Notes under the pieces: generated by a model
Seen by the model: the letters and a program-made list of their open reading frames with translations, nothing else
Told to the model about the DNA's origin: nothing
Databases searched by the model: none
Translations under genes and position numbers: made by a program
In this document: positions 23,690-34,402 of the stretch, piece after piece
How positions within the stretch are numbered: the stretch's first letter is position 1
Layout: the number at the start of each line of letters is the position of its first letter
NCBI GenBank assembly: GCA_025403435.1
Contig: CM046350.1
Location: forward strand, 23,933,661-23,997,660
Length of the DNA stretch: 64,000 nucleotides
Source: Artocarpus heterophyllus
Taxonomy: Eukaryota > Streptophyta > Magnoliopsida > Rosales > Moraceae
Direction of reading: 5' to 3'

Positions 23690-23957
23690 TCATATTTAAC
23701 CCACTTTTGAATCTCATATCCTATTGTTGCAAACTAGACACCATTATTCTACTAAAAAGAAGGGGGAAAAAAAAAAGAAACAATAAGCAATAACACACAA
23801 AATTTATAGTGGTTCACCTTTAACGTGAGAGCTACGTCTACTTTCAACTACCACGAAATAATTCACTATGATGATTAAGAAGTTTATAAGATAAAATTCT
23901 ACACCACTCTTCTTAACCCTCTTCTAATTTTTTGAGTACACAAATAAGCCTTAACAC
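23690..23957 (-). repeat. Probable LTR fragment interrupted by element 1
   Basis: It carries the same acacaaaatttatagtggtt-type block and following gctacgtct sequence as the fragment at 8,289. It stops where the 5' LTR of element 1 begins (23,958). Its continuation is not visible after 51,690. Confidence 0.3.
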
Positions 23958-26900
23958 TGTAATGACCAAAGGAAATTTATTAATAAAATTTAATATTTAA
24001 TTAGGTTTAATTAATAAATTTACCCTTAAAATTGTATTTTCTGTAAAAATTATGATAATTTACAAATAAGTAGTATCAATAGGAAACTCCACTGTGAACT
24101 TGAAGCAATGTTGGATATTGTCAATATAGATTTTGTGAGTTTAAATGCTTAAAAATTTATAAATAATATCCATAAAATAAATTTTATATCACAATTAGCT
24201 ATAGAATTGTGATGTAAATGGTAGGTAATTAAGGTATAAATAAGATAGAGAGTCTACCAAAACCCTAAACTAGTGCAAAAAGGAGGTTCGGTGCGGTATA
24301 GGCATACTGCTAAGTGAAAATACAAGTATGAGAAATGTTATGTTTGTCTTCCAAAAATAAACCAAAGGCAAGTAGAATATTTTCTACAGTCTAAGAATAT
24401 GTTTTGCACCGATTTTACTATAACAGTATAAGAAAAATACTGTGTGGTGAAAAATTATACTGTGTAAAATTTTGAAGCCCACCAAGTGGACACCCATTGA
24501 AATCTTATTAGGCCACCATGCCATGAAAGGTGGCCCAATCACACCTAGCCACCTTAGTAAACCACTTGATTACTTGGTGAGTCACCATAACAAGATAAGC
24601 ATGAATTAAAGTTAAAACAAGCCAAATTTTTTTTCATCCTTTCTCCTTCACCCTACGGCAGCCATTAGAGCTCCATCTCAAAAATTTCCCAAACCCAAAT
24701 CTTTATAAAATTGGCCCCAATTGAATTCAAGAAGCAAAGTTCAAAGGATTTTATCAAGTTTGAGGTAAAAATCTAAACTTTTTTTTCAAGTTCTCTTAGG
24801 GTTTTCTTGGGTTAAGAGGGGAATTTGATTCAAGGTAATTTTATGTGAAAAATGCCTAGGAAAAGTTTCAAAGGAATCCTTGGAAAGGTTAGAATCACAA
24901 ATTTTTCTTTGGGTAAGTTTTAATTTCTCAAACTTAAGGTTGATTTGGTTTTTGTTTTAATTTTAATTATTTCAAAAAGCATGAGGGTATCAAGCAAGAT
25001 TATGATTGAATTCCATGGGAATATGGTTTATGACATGTGGGTATTGTTGAAATTAGGGGTTAAATGTGAAAAGTGTTTGTTTATGCAAAAACAGGTTAGT
25101 TTTGTAATTTTGATGTTAGTTTTACAAAGAATGGTGATTTGGCTTGAAAATGGTTTAGGGAAGGGTTGAATCTGCCTTCACAAGGGCTAGGATGCTGTTT
25201 TGAAATTGATTTTCACAAAAATGACCCAAGGACTAAATTACAAAGAAAAAGTTTTTTTCGACAGATTTAAAAAATGACCAAAAACACCCCTATGCAGTGG
25301 GAATTTTTAAAAAGTTAAAACATAAAAGTTGTAGATCTTGACGAAATTGTTAGGTATTGGGGACAGTTTATCGAAAATGGCCTTTGTTTGCAAGTTATTG
25401 ATTTTACAAAAAATTGTTAAAATTGAAAAAAAAATTAAAGGGCAAAATATCATTTTTCAAAAAGATTTTGGGTATGATATTTTGAGCAAAAATGATCCTT
25501 ATGAAAAATGAAAAATTATGGTTTAAAAGGATTAATTTTAGTTCTAGGGATAAAATTGTCAAAATTTCCAAATAAGGGACAAAATTACAAAGTTTCATTA
25601 AAACGGGGCATTGATATAAAATAAGGAGACCCGACACCCCAGGGTATTATTTTAAAATCAATAAGCAACAATTTTCACTACAATAGCCAAATCAAGCTTA
25701 GAAAATTTAGGAAGGCCCACCGAGGGCAAAATCGTCATTTTTTCACGAGTAACCCAAATTGCTCTGAAACGTTCCAAATGGGAAAAAGGATTACTAGTAA
25801 GATTTTTTCTCTTTGTTAAGGGTAGAGTAAGATAGGAGTAAGAGAATCCGTGGTTATTAGAGTTGTATAGAGTTATACAACCCAATCTATTAATTAACGA
25901 TCGTATTGTATTGACCCATAGAGTAGATAGTAAAAATTTGGCTAATAGCGTTGTAGTTAGCCAAACAGGACCCTAGAAGACTAGGAAAAATGGGACTGAG
26001 GTCGGCTTGCGAAGCAACCAAAACAAGTAAGTACCAATCCCACCTACAGTATGGAATTATAGGTATAGAATATGTTATATATATTTATAAATATATACCT
26101 GTGTGTATGATAATATATGTACCTGTGAGTATATTAATGTGTACCTGTGAGTATACAAAATTAGTACTTGTGTGTATATTATGTCGTATATCTATGTGTA
26201 TATTAATATGTACCTGTGACTATATAAAATATGTACATGTGTGTACTAACAGTGGAAGAGCATTTATGTTTTGCGTATAACATGTGACTATAACCTCATG
26301 CATGGTATGATACCTTAATAATTGGACTAGTAAATACACCACCAGGATTAACACCGACTCCCGACTCAAGGGGAGTTTAAGGTTATAGTATGGTCTCGGT
26401 GTCACGTAGACCTATGTGCGCAATGATACGAACACTTGGGCCCTAACTAAAGATAAGACATGATAAGGATAAAGAATGTTCATAAGAAAGCATAACTGGA
26501 TCATGCATTTTTGTGAATGTGGCATGTGGGCTGTGTTAGGACTTACTAGGCGTAAGCTCACTTAGTATTTCATGTTGTAGGTATTCTCACTATAAGGTCA
26601 GAGTAAATTCACTGATGAAATGGCAGAGGGATATGAGTAATGTGCAGAACCGGGTATGGATGCCGCCACAGACATGTTTCCGCTGTAATATATTTTAAGT
26701 TATTTTGAAACATGTTGTATAAAAGCTGTAACCTGGTTAAGTAAGACAAAACCTATCTCGAAAATATTTAGCAAACAATATTATAAAAGAAAGTTTGTTT
26801 ATGTAAATATATGTATATGTTTGTATTTTGAAGGTTGCTAAAATATGCATGTGTAATATATTTTTAAAAAAATAAAAATAAAATATTCCTAAGTTTTTTT

Positions 26901-26958
26901 ATCTATACGTAAGTAAGAAAAGTGTTTTATCACAGCCCAAAAAAGGCGGGTTATGACC
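23958..26958 (+). repeat. 5' LTR of element 1 (3.0 kb)
   Basis: It starts tgtaatgaccaaagg, aligning with the 3' LTR start at 37,890 at roughly 90-95% by eye. It ends gggttatgacc, where the expected terminal CA has changed to CC. It contains the hairpin-forming gcggtat-catactgc (24,293-24,310), cagtata motifs (24,395-24,465), the gggcaaaat-gtcattttt motif (25,440 and 25,724), aagtaagt at 26,026, a short tandem repeat (26,044-26,265) and the inverted-repeat arms at 26,041 and about 26,571. Confidence 0.88.
26044..26265 (+). repeat. Tandem repeat (gtgtacctgtgagtatatt unit) in the element 1 LTR
   Basis: The unit is about 35 bp and partly degenerate. The same family of units is longer in element 2 (40,870-41,370). 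Confidence 0.65.
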
Positions 26959-26960
26959 AT

Positions 26961-26972
26961 TGGCATCAGAGC
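26961..26972 (+). promoter_or_regulatory. Primer binding site of element 1
   Basis: The sequence tggcatcagagc, two bases after the LTR, differs by one base from tggtatcagagc, which is complementary to the 3' end of plant initiator methionine tRNA. Confidence 0.85.
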
Positions 26973-27114
26973 GAAAATCCTGCCACCCTACTGCACATTG
27001 TCAAATGCTTTACTGCCCTAGCTCAAGTAAGATAGTTTAATTTTTTAGCATAGGAAAATTGAATCATGATTCTATGTAAAAACGTGATGCTAGTTAAAAT
27101 AATAAAGATAGTAT

Positions 27115-27909
27115 ATGGTGGAGCCGCACAATAATCATGACGTGGAGGTAGACCGAAGAGCGAGCATTACCTTCTAGGAGATGATACCTCTGCGCTACTT
27201 TGGCAGTCGATGACCAATGTCCTTGACGGAGTGGTTCCACGAGATGGAAGTGATTTTCGAGACTTGCCATATCCCGCCGCATCTACAAGTCCCACTAGCC
27301 TTAGGGCGACTACAAGGGGAAGCATTGGAATGGTGGATGGGGCTTGGACTAGATGAGCAGCGACATGACTGGGAAGAATTTAAAATGCAGATTTCTGAAG
27401 CATTCGTTTCATTACCAGCCGCGAACCATATACCAATTCAGGTTAATCCTCATATTTGGGCGGATTAGTGCCATCGACTCTACCTACGTATAGAACCGAT
27501 CTGAGGTAGGTATGTAGGTGAATCGGTGGAGCATTATAGAATGAGATTTTGTTAGACCATGATACCTTTGATTTTGCTTAAAATACCACTGCGACGAATT
27601 TGTGACCTTATATGGAGAGACCTTCCCGATATAATATAACATCAGATGCAGTACCCAATAGATTTCCTTAGCCTCAATGATTTTATTATGGAAGAATTGC
27701 ATGCTGAACAAAACGTGGCTGCTCCTTTAGAGGATCCCCCAATGGAAATGGAAGATGATGATGATGATGAAATGCTTAAATTTGTTCCAGTACCTCCTGA
27801 ACCTATCATTGCTAGTGACAATGAGTCTACTGATTCTAGTGAGGAGGAGGAGGAAGACCCCGAGGAGGATCCCAAAAATAGCGATATGTCAGGTGTAGAA
27901 TCAGATTAG
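27115..27909 (+). pseudogene. Additional gag-like protein (first reading frame) of element 1, five stops
   Basis: The ATG at 27,115 opens a 264-codon frame that aligns end to end with 42,186-42,977 of element 2. Shared blocks are MVEPH, RRASI, LTEWFHEMEV, ALEWWMGLGLDEQ, RRICDL, LHAEQNV, then an acidic tail (EEEEEDPEED) ending GVESD. The W-rich segment and the following helices resemble the capsid part of retrotransposon gag proteins. No zinc knuckle is present. Stops lie at 27,175, 27,214, 27,466 (after PHIWAD) and near 27,503, 27,553 and 27,637. Role unknown. It is separate from the gag-pol frame, which starts 5.3 kb further on because of the inserted solo LTR. Confidence 0.7.
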
Positions 27910-28124
27910 GAAAAAATGGACCTATGAAGACTTTTATGTATTAAGATGTATGTAAATGTGTGACTAATAAGTTTTGGGCTTTATTGCTCTTGTATATGAG
28001 TGTACCCCCGGTAAGTGCTATCCTTCTCGACGGTAGTTTACATGTTAGCCGGAAAAGATAACTACTCCCGGGAATGATATAAAAAGTTTATGTAAGAAAG
28101 GAAAGTAAGTATGTATGTTAGTCA
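27910..28124 (+). other. Spacer between the first frame and gag of element 1 (left part)
   Basis: It is homologous to 42,978-43,190 of element 2. It contains ggtaagtgctatcc at 28,010, a good splice-donor match (ggcaagtggtatcc in element 2). The last five bases, agtca, are the target duplication of LTR B. Confidence 0.55.
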
Positions 28125-30474
28125 TGTAACACACGAGAATTTCTAATGCATTAAAAATGCATTAAGTTGAGGATTATATTAAGACAAAAAATACAATTTA
28201 AGGAAAATACTATATAATAACACAGAAAATTATACAGTATTAGAATAATACAATGTAAAGAGTACACTAATAAAGTTATTACATTGCAAGAGTAAAGCAG
28301 TATAGGAATTAGACTGTTTAAGGTCATGTAGTATAGAATTGGACAGTGTGGATCATAATTTTTTTATAAAAGTGCAAAAAAGAAAAGAAAAAAATAGAAA
28401 AATCTCACAAAATTCGGCTTTTTCTCTCTACTTTCTCTCTCTAGATTTTCTTTCTCTCCCCTCAAAAACCAGTCTAAGATTTCGGAATCCGTTTTCGACA
28501 CCTCCCACACCAATGGAAAGCTCTCATTGATCTAAGTCTAACAAGGTGTCGTGCTGCCCAAAACACCACCGGAGGAGGCCACACGCGCTGCCCAAAGTAG
28601 TGGTGAAACCCAATTTTTTTGACATGATTTCTCCGCCGTCCGACGTCCGATCAACGTGATTCTTGTTCCTACACGACCACCGTGATGAGAGGAACAAAAC
28701 CCACCCTCAGTGGCAGCTCAACAATGGCTGGATTGCTCCACTCGTCTACCGCCACACCATGATGGAACTCCGCCTTGCCGGAGGAGGTGACCGACACCAC
28801 CCCTCCCAATGGATTCAGAGGATCAAGGGGAATAAAACCCCTCGATCAATTGCACCAAAGGAGCCCGTTTCGTCAGAGAACGGCCAACGCCGCCGTGGGC
28901 CGCCGTGAGCCTTGTCGATTCTGCCAATTTTGACGGCGTTGAGGGGTGACAATGGAGGGGAAATGCTCAGAGTGACTCGGGGAACAAAACCCCTAAGCTA
29001 ATTTGGCTGAACCACCATCGTGAAACCGAGATCGGAGCCACCAGTTTTGGCCAAGAAATTAGTCCTCGATTTGAGCATATGGAGGCCGAATTGGGTAAAA
29101 TTGACCCCACCAATCAACTCAAGAGGGTCAAATTAAGGGGTAGGCCCGAGCTCAGCCCCCAACGGAGCCAATTGACGGCTGTCAACGGTCGGTCAACGAC
29201 CAGTCAACGGTCAATTTGGGATTTTATGATCCGAACCTCCGATCGAAGATCCGAGACGGCCTCACGACTCATTTCGACGCTCTGAACGCAATGGTGACCT
29301 CCGTCTGAGCTAATTCCACTCTGGTGAAAATCATCTGGTACCAACTGCATGCGAATCGAGGCGATTTAAACAGCAATAACGGAGTCCAGAATGACATTTT
29401 CAAGAATGTATGATCTCTAAGAAGCATTCCTAGCTATTCATGGTTGCTCGAGGAGCACTGCAGAGGATGCTTCGCATACTGTAGATGCAGCGAGATACAA
29501 CTAGATCCGCTTAGCTCGGAGTCTAAGTAAGTAGGAATCTCGCCTACAGTATGAACCATTTTAAAATAATTTTAGATGCTTTCATGAAAATTTATGAAAA
29601 TGCATGATTAGTGATTGTTACACTGTTTTATGTGAGAATGGGTTTTATAATGTTACAAGGTTGACGAAAAACCCATTAAGGGTAAAATCGTCATTATCAA
29701 GTAAACGGCTAGAATGGAGTTGAATACTCTGATTTAACATAACGTTATTAGACGAAAAATATTTCGTAATACGTTAGGTAATGAAATCGCCAGTAAGACG
29801 GAAGATTTAATAAGGGATGTTTAAGTAAACGAAAGGTAAATCGATGGGTTACGAGGTTAAAAGAAAAGTAATCCTAGTGGGTTACAAAGCTAACTGAAGG
29901 ACAGGTAAACTGATGGTTTATAAGATTAAGTAAAGACAATGGTAAACGAATGTATACTAGTCAAGTTAAAAAGAAAAGAATGGTTAATGTTTACATTTTA
30001 TTATCAATCAAGTAGATTGATAAAAAAAAAGTTAATTAATGAGTCGGTTGTCGTATGATCAGGACACAGAAGCTGACTAATGGACTGAAAAGGAATAAGA
30101 CAGGAACGGAATAGAGAACGTTAGAGCATAGTCCAGGTAAGTTTAAACTTTACCTATAGCATAAAGTAAATAATTTTTAAATGCTTACATATGCAATTAT
30201 AAATGAGTTTGCGTTGGTTATGTAAGTTATCTTTAAAGTATATTTGTATTTATTATGCAAAAAGTTCTAAAGTATAAAATAAGATTTGCAATGAATTTGC
30301 AACCGTTATGTTTAAAGCCTATTTGCATATTGATATGCATGAATGTTATGAACTATGATTGGTGTGTGTATTATAAATGTGCCATGACTTAAAGTATTAT
30401 ATGAATATAACATGAAATAGTTGTTATCTAAAGAAGAAAAATGTATAGCAACTTTACGATATGAAAGCATGAAC

Positions 30475-30680
30475 GACAAGTGTATGTATGAAATGAACAA
30501 TATGAGTATGAGTAATATGTGAAAGCATGAAATGTGAAAGTATGATATGAACGACATGAGTATGAGTAATATGTAAAAGCATGAAATGTGAAAGTATGAA
30601 ATGAATGACATGAGTATAAGTAAAATGTGAAAGTATGAAATGAGAAAGTATGATATGAATGATATGTATATGTATAATAT
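30475..30680 (+). repeat. Tandem repeat, unit about 55-60 bp, in LTR B
   Basis: The unit contains gaacgacatgagtatgagta followed by atgtgaaagcatgaaatg. About 3.5 copies are present. Confidence 0.7.
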
Positions 30681-31239
30681 GTTTATGAATATGATAAGTA
30701 AGTATGATACTTATACGAGCGAATGATATGGATATAAATGTTATGATTGATGCTTGTTAGTTATAATATAACAAGATGTAGTATATAAGTACAATACCAT
30801 GTAGTGCATAATGAACATGTACAATAAGGTCCATAAGAAACCCATTAAGGATATAATCTCCAATTTACCTATAGGAAACTAGAAAAATTACTATAGGACA
30901 TCCTAGATTCGATTAGAAATCATGAGAACGATTTAGATAATTAAACAGAATTTAAAAAATTTCTCGTGACCAACAGAGAGGTCACAAGAGCAGAGCTAAG
31001 AGAGAGATATGAAAAGTTAAGCTCTATTATGACCTTTAGAAGTTTTCAGACAAGCACGTAAACATGTTTTAGATAATCATTATCCCTAGTCTAGAACGAC
31101 TAGATAATAAAAGACCTATAGACTGAACAATAAAAAGATGAACTTACTGGCCAGCCTTTATGTACCAGATTATGATCTAGATGCGGATGTGCAACCTAGA
31201 TACGAAATAGGATTAGTATAAGTCTTGCATTTTGATAAT

Positions 31240-31610
31240 GCATAATGTTTTATAATTTAAGTTATAAGTTTTATGAAGTATTTGTTATGTAATATATTGC
31301 ATTTGTATGCAATATGATTTAGAATAAAAGTTATGATTTGCAATATGTGATTGCGATATATATTGCATTTGTATGCAATATGATTCAAAATAAAAGTTAT
31401 GATTTACAAAATGTAATTGCGTTATATGATACATTTGTTATGCAATAAGTTGCATTTGTTATGCAATAAGTTTCAGAGTACAAATTATGATTAGCAAAAT
31501 GTGTTTACATTTTATGTTGCATTTGTTATGCAATGAGTTGCATTTGTTATGCAATAGATTTTAAAGTACAAGCTATGATTTGCAAGTGTATTTGCATATG
31601 ATGTGGTTGC
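31240..31610 (+). repeat. Tandem repeat (ttgcatttgttatgcaat unit) in LTR B
   Basis: The unit is about 65-70 bp, with the palindromic core ttgcattt-atgcaa as in LTR A. It lies between the inverted-repeat arms. Confidence 0.7.
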
Positions 31611-33227
31611 ATTTGATGTGCTCACTAAGGTTAATAAGAAGGTAACGTAAAGTAAAAAGAAAGTATCGTACCAGCCTCCTCGTTGTGAGGTAATGAAAGT
31701 AAAGTTAAAGTTTGACCTCCCAGATGTGAGGTACACGACCTCGAAGTTCGATGGTCTTAAGTCTTCCACAAGGGAAGCATCACGTTTATGATCTCATGAT
31801 TAAAGATGTTGGTACGAACACTAAAAGTTGTAAGATAAAGAAAGTTAAGGAACAAAAGGTGGAAAGTTAAAGTGTAAGACAAGAAAAGATAAGGAACAAT
31901 GATAGAAAGTCAAAGTAAGAAAGAATGTTCATAAGATGCTCATAATCGAAAGTTCATAATTGAGCATAAATGAAAACATGCATTGTGATTGTATTTGATT
32001 TGTTTATTATGAAACATTTATATGCTATGAAAAACATTCTGAGTAATGTTTTATATTAAATGTTTATGAAAACATAAATGACGTTATGAAGAGCAATCTG
32101 AGGATTGTTTTATGTTAAATATTCTATGAAAAATGTTTATGAAAAATGTTATAGAGATTGCTTTAGAAAAGCGTTTATGAGAAGTGTTTTAGGAATATTT
32201 TATGAAAAATGTTTATGAAAAGTGTTTATGATAAAAGTTTTAAGAAAAATTTTATAAATGACGTTTTACAAAAAGCATTCTAATGATTACTACATGTTAA
32301 GTGTTTTATAAAAAACGTTTATGAGAAACGTTCTAGAAAAGTTTTATGAAGTATGTTTATGAAAGTCGTTTTTATAAATGTCTATGGAAAATATTAATGA
32401 TATATGTTTTAAGAGAAAGGCTTTCATGAGAAAAGTTTTTAAAGCATGTTTAAATGCTTTGTGAGATTTTGTTTGAACTTACTGAGCGAAAGCTCATAAA
32501 AAGTTTCTTTATGCTGTAGGTAGTTTTATGGACGACCAGTAGGACCCGTTAGAAGAGCTGAGTGCTGCGGAGGACAGATGCGAGGATTTGGGTATGGATA
32601 CCACTACAGTAATGTTTCCACTGTTTAAAAGAAATATTTTTCACTATTTAATATAGTGTTTTCAAAGTTTTAAGAAAAAAACAAAGTTTGAAGAAATGTT
32701 TCCAAGTTTTAAGATACAGTTTATGAATTGTTTAATATAATTATAAAGTTAAGTTTTAAGCGATGTTTTAGTAAATGCTTCTTATTAAGTTTTAAGAAAC
32801 GATTTGAAATGGTTTTAAAGTCAAGTGTTGAGCGAGGTCTCGACATGAATGGCGATAGAGGTTGCAACAGTTTTTAAGTACATTTAAAGAATATGATTAG
32901 GAAAGAAAATTATTTCAGTATTTTTCTTACTAAGTAAGTAAGATTACTGTTTAAGTAATGACGTTTAAGTAAGTAAAATGACTGCCTAAAAAGGCGGGGC
33001 ATCACAAGTCACTTATGTAATGTTCTTGGAATGAAGAATGTAAAAGAAAAAGAAAGAAGTTAATGAAATGAAATGTATGCGATGAGATATTAAGTTTATG
33101 TTAATGTTCATGTTTGCATGCATTTATATTACTTGAAAAGAAAAAAAATTAATAAATATTATTAAGTTAATAATATGTGCTGACATAATAACGAGACTAT
33201 GCGGTAGGCTTATAAAAATTATTATCG

Positions 33228-34402
33228 ATGGCTGATGCACACGAAGGACCTACAAACCCGGACCTGATGGCCATGATGTTGAATTGCAACAGAAGCTTTG
33301 GGCTCAGGAGATGGAAATGCAAGGATTAAGAGAGCAACTACCTAACCAGAAACTTGTACCACCGGCACGCGCAAACTCTCCACCCCCTATACCACCGCCT
33401 TAACAAGCAGAACCAGTTGCTCTGGTCATATTTGTTACTGAATTCTATGAAAGATTTCGATGAATGAAGGCCCTAGAATTTGACGGATCTACAGACCCAC
33501 TAGAAGCCAATAATTGGCTTACTGGCATAGAGAGGGTTTTGAAATTTATGAGACTCAGTGGTCACGAGAAGGTCTTATGTGCCTCATTCTCTCTCACTAA
33601 GGATTTCAAGAGACGGTGGGAGTCTGTAGAACGTAGAAGGAACATAGACGAAATGTCATGGCCAAATTTCCTGGAGGAATTTGGAAGGGCCTATTTTAAT
33701 GTGGAAACAATAGCAGCACAACATGAAGAATTTAACAACTTCTGACATGGCAATATGTCAGTGGCCGACGCTATAAAGAGATCAATCAATTAGCGCATCT
33801 TTACCCCGAACTGGTACCTACTGATCGAGAGTGGATAAGAAGATTAATGTGGATGTTCCAAACCGACATTGCCCTTATAGTCGATAGTGGAGGGTAAGCT
33901 CATAAAGATGTAGAGGAATGCATCGAACGGGTTACTAGAGCTGAGTTTAAAATTGCCTGTGACAAGGAGGATAAAGCAAGAATTTTTAAAGTTCAAAAGG
34001 AGGAAAAAGCCTTGGTCAAATAGAGTCAAGCATTGCAAGCAAAAGGACAAGGAAGCATTCTGAGTCAGGGGCAGTCCCAGAGTCACCCAACCGGACATAA
34101 TAGCAACAACAATAATAAAAGGAAATGGAATGTGAATAATCCAAAGAATCAGAAGGATCAGCCCCAAAAGAGGATCAATGATGGAGGGAATAGCAAACCT
34201 CTCTACAGTCAATGCAGGAAGAGGCATGCGGGAGAGTGCAAAGCTGGCACTAATAAGTGTTTCATCTATGGCAAAGAAGGACACTATGCTAGAAACTATT
34301 TTTCCAATCCCCAGAATCAGACTAATCAGAGTCAGCAAAGGCCCCAAGGAAATCAACTTCATGTAGTCCAAGCGCAGATCGAAGGCCCTAGCATCGGTTA
34401 GG
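33228..34402 (+). pseudogene. gag of element 1 (capsid and zinc-knuckle region), broken
   Basis: It starts ATGGCTGATGC at 33,228, equivalent to the element 2 start at 43,528. One base missing after GCCATGAT shifts the frame early. The capsid part (33,464-33,745) has FDGSTDPLEANNWLTGIERV and DFKRRWESVERRRNIDEMSW. The basic tail follows at 34,033-34,401. Its knuckle reads CFIYGKEGHYARNY, so two of the four ligands (second and last Cys) are lost. Gag would form the particle that packages the RNA. Stops (for example near 33,743 and 34,022) make it nonfunctional. It differs from the first-frame product by its longer capsid part and by having had a knuckle. Confidence 0.8.

Larger units (their letters stand above)
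28125..33006 (+). mobile_element. Solo LTR 'B' (4.88 kb) inside element 1, target duplication agtca
   Basis: It starts tgtaacacacgag and ends ggcggggcatcaca. It is flanked by agtca at 28,120-28,124 and 33,007-33,011. The first 220 bp and the part from about 29,640 align with solo LTR A. The segment 28,350-29,560 does not: it is a GC-richer tract with CT-rich leader sequence and its own gtaagt-cctacagtatga block (29,526-29,555). Tandem repeats lie at 30,475-30,680, 31,240-31,610 and 32,000-32,400. The inverted-repeat arms are at 30,151-30,165 and 32,509-32,523. Short open frames in the GC-rich tract (28,339-29,285) show no domain and are treated as LTR sequence. Confidence 0.85.

Noticed and set aside
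26961..26972. Possible tRNA gene at the tggcatcagagc site
   Set aside because: Only the 12-base primer-site complement of a tRNA 3' end is present. No cloverleaf or internal promoter is seen.
28339..29285. Short open frames suggesting a host gene within the retrotransposon
   Set aside because: They lie inside solo LTR B between exact target duplications, change frame, and have no domain. They are better explained as an LTR leader module.
30312..30611. Minus-strand frame with repeated isoleucine/phenylalanine blocks
   Set aside because: It is the translation of a 55-60-bp tandem DNA repeat.
30475..30680. Tandem repeats as a possible CRISPR-like array
   Set aside because: Units are directly adjacent without unique spacers, the genome is a plant, and the array sits inside an LTR.
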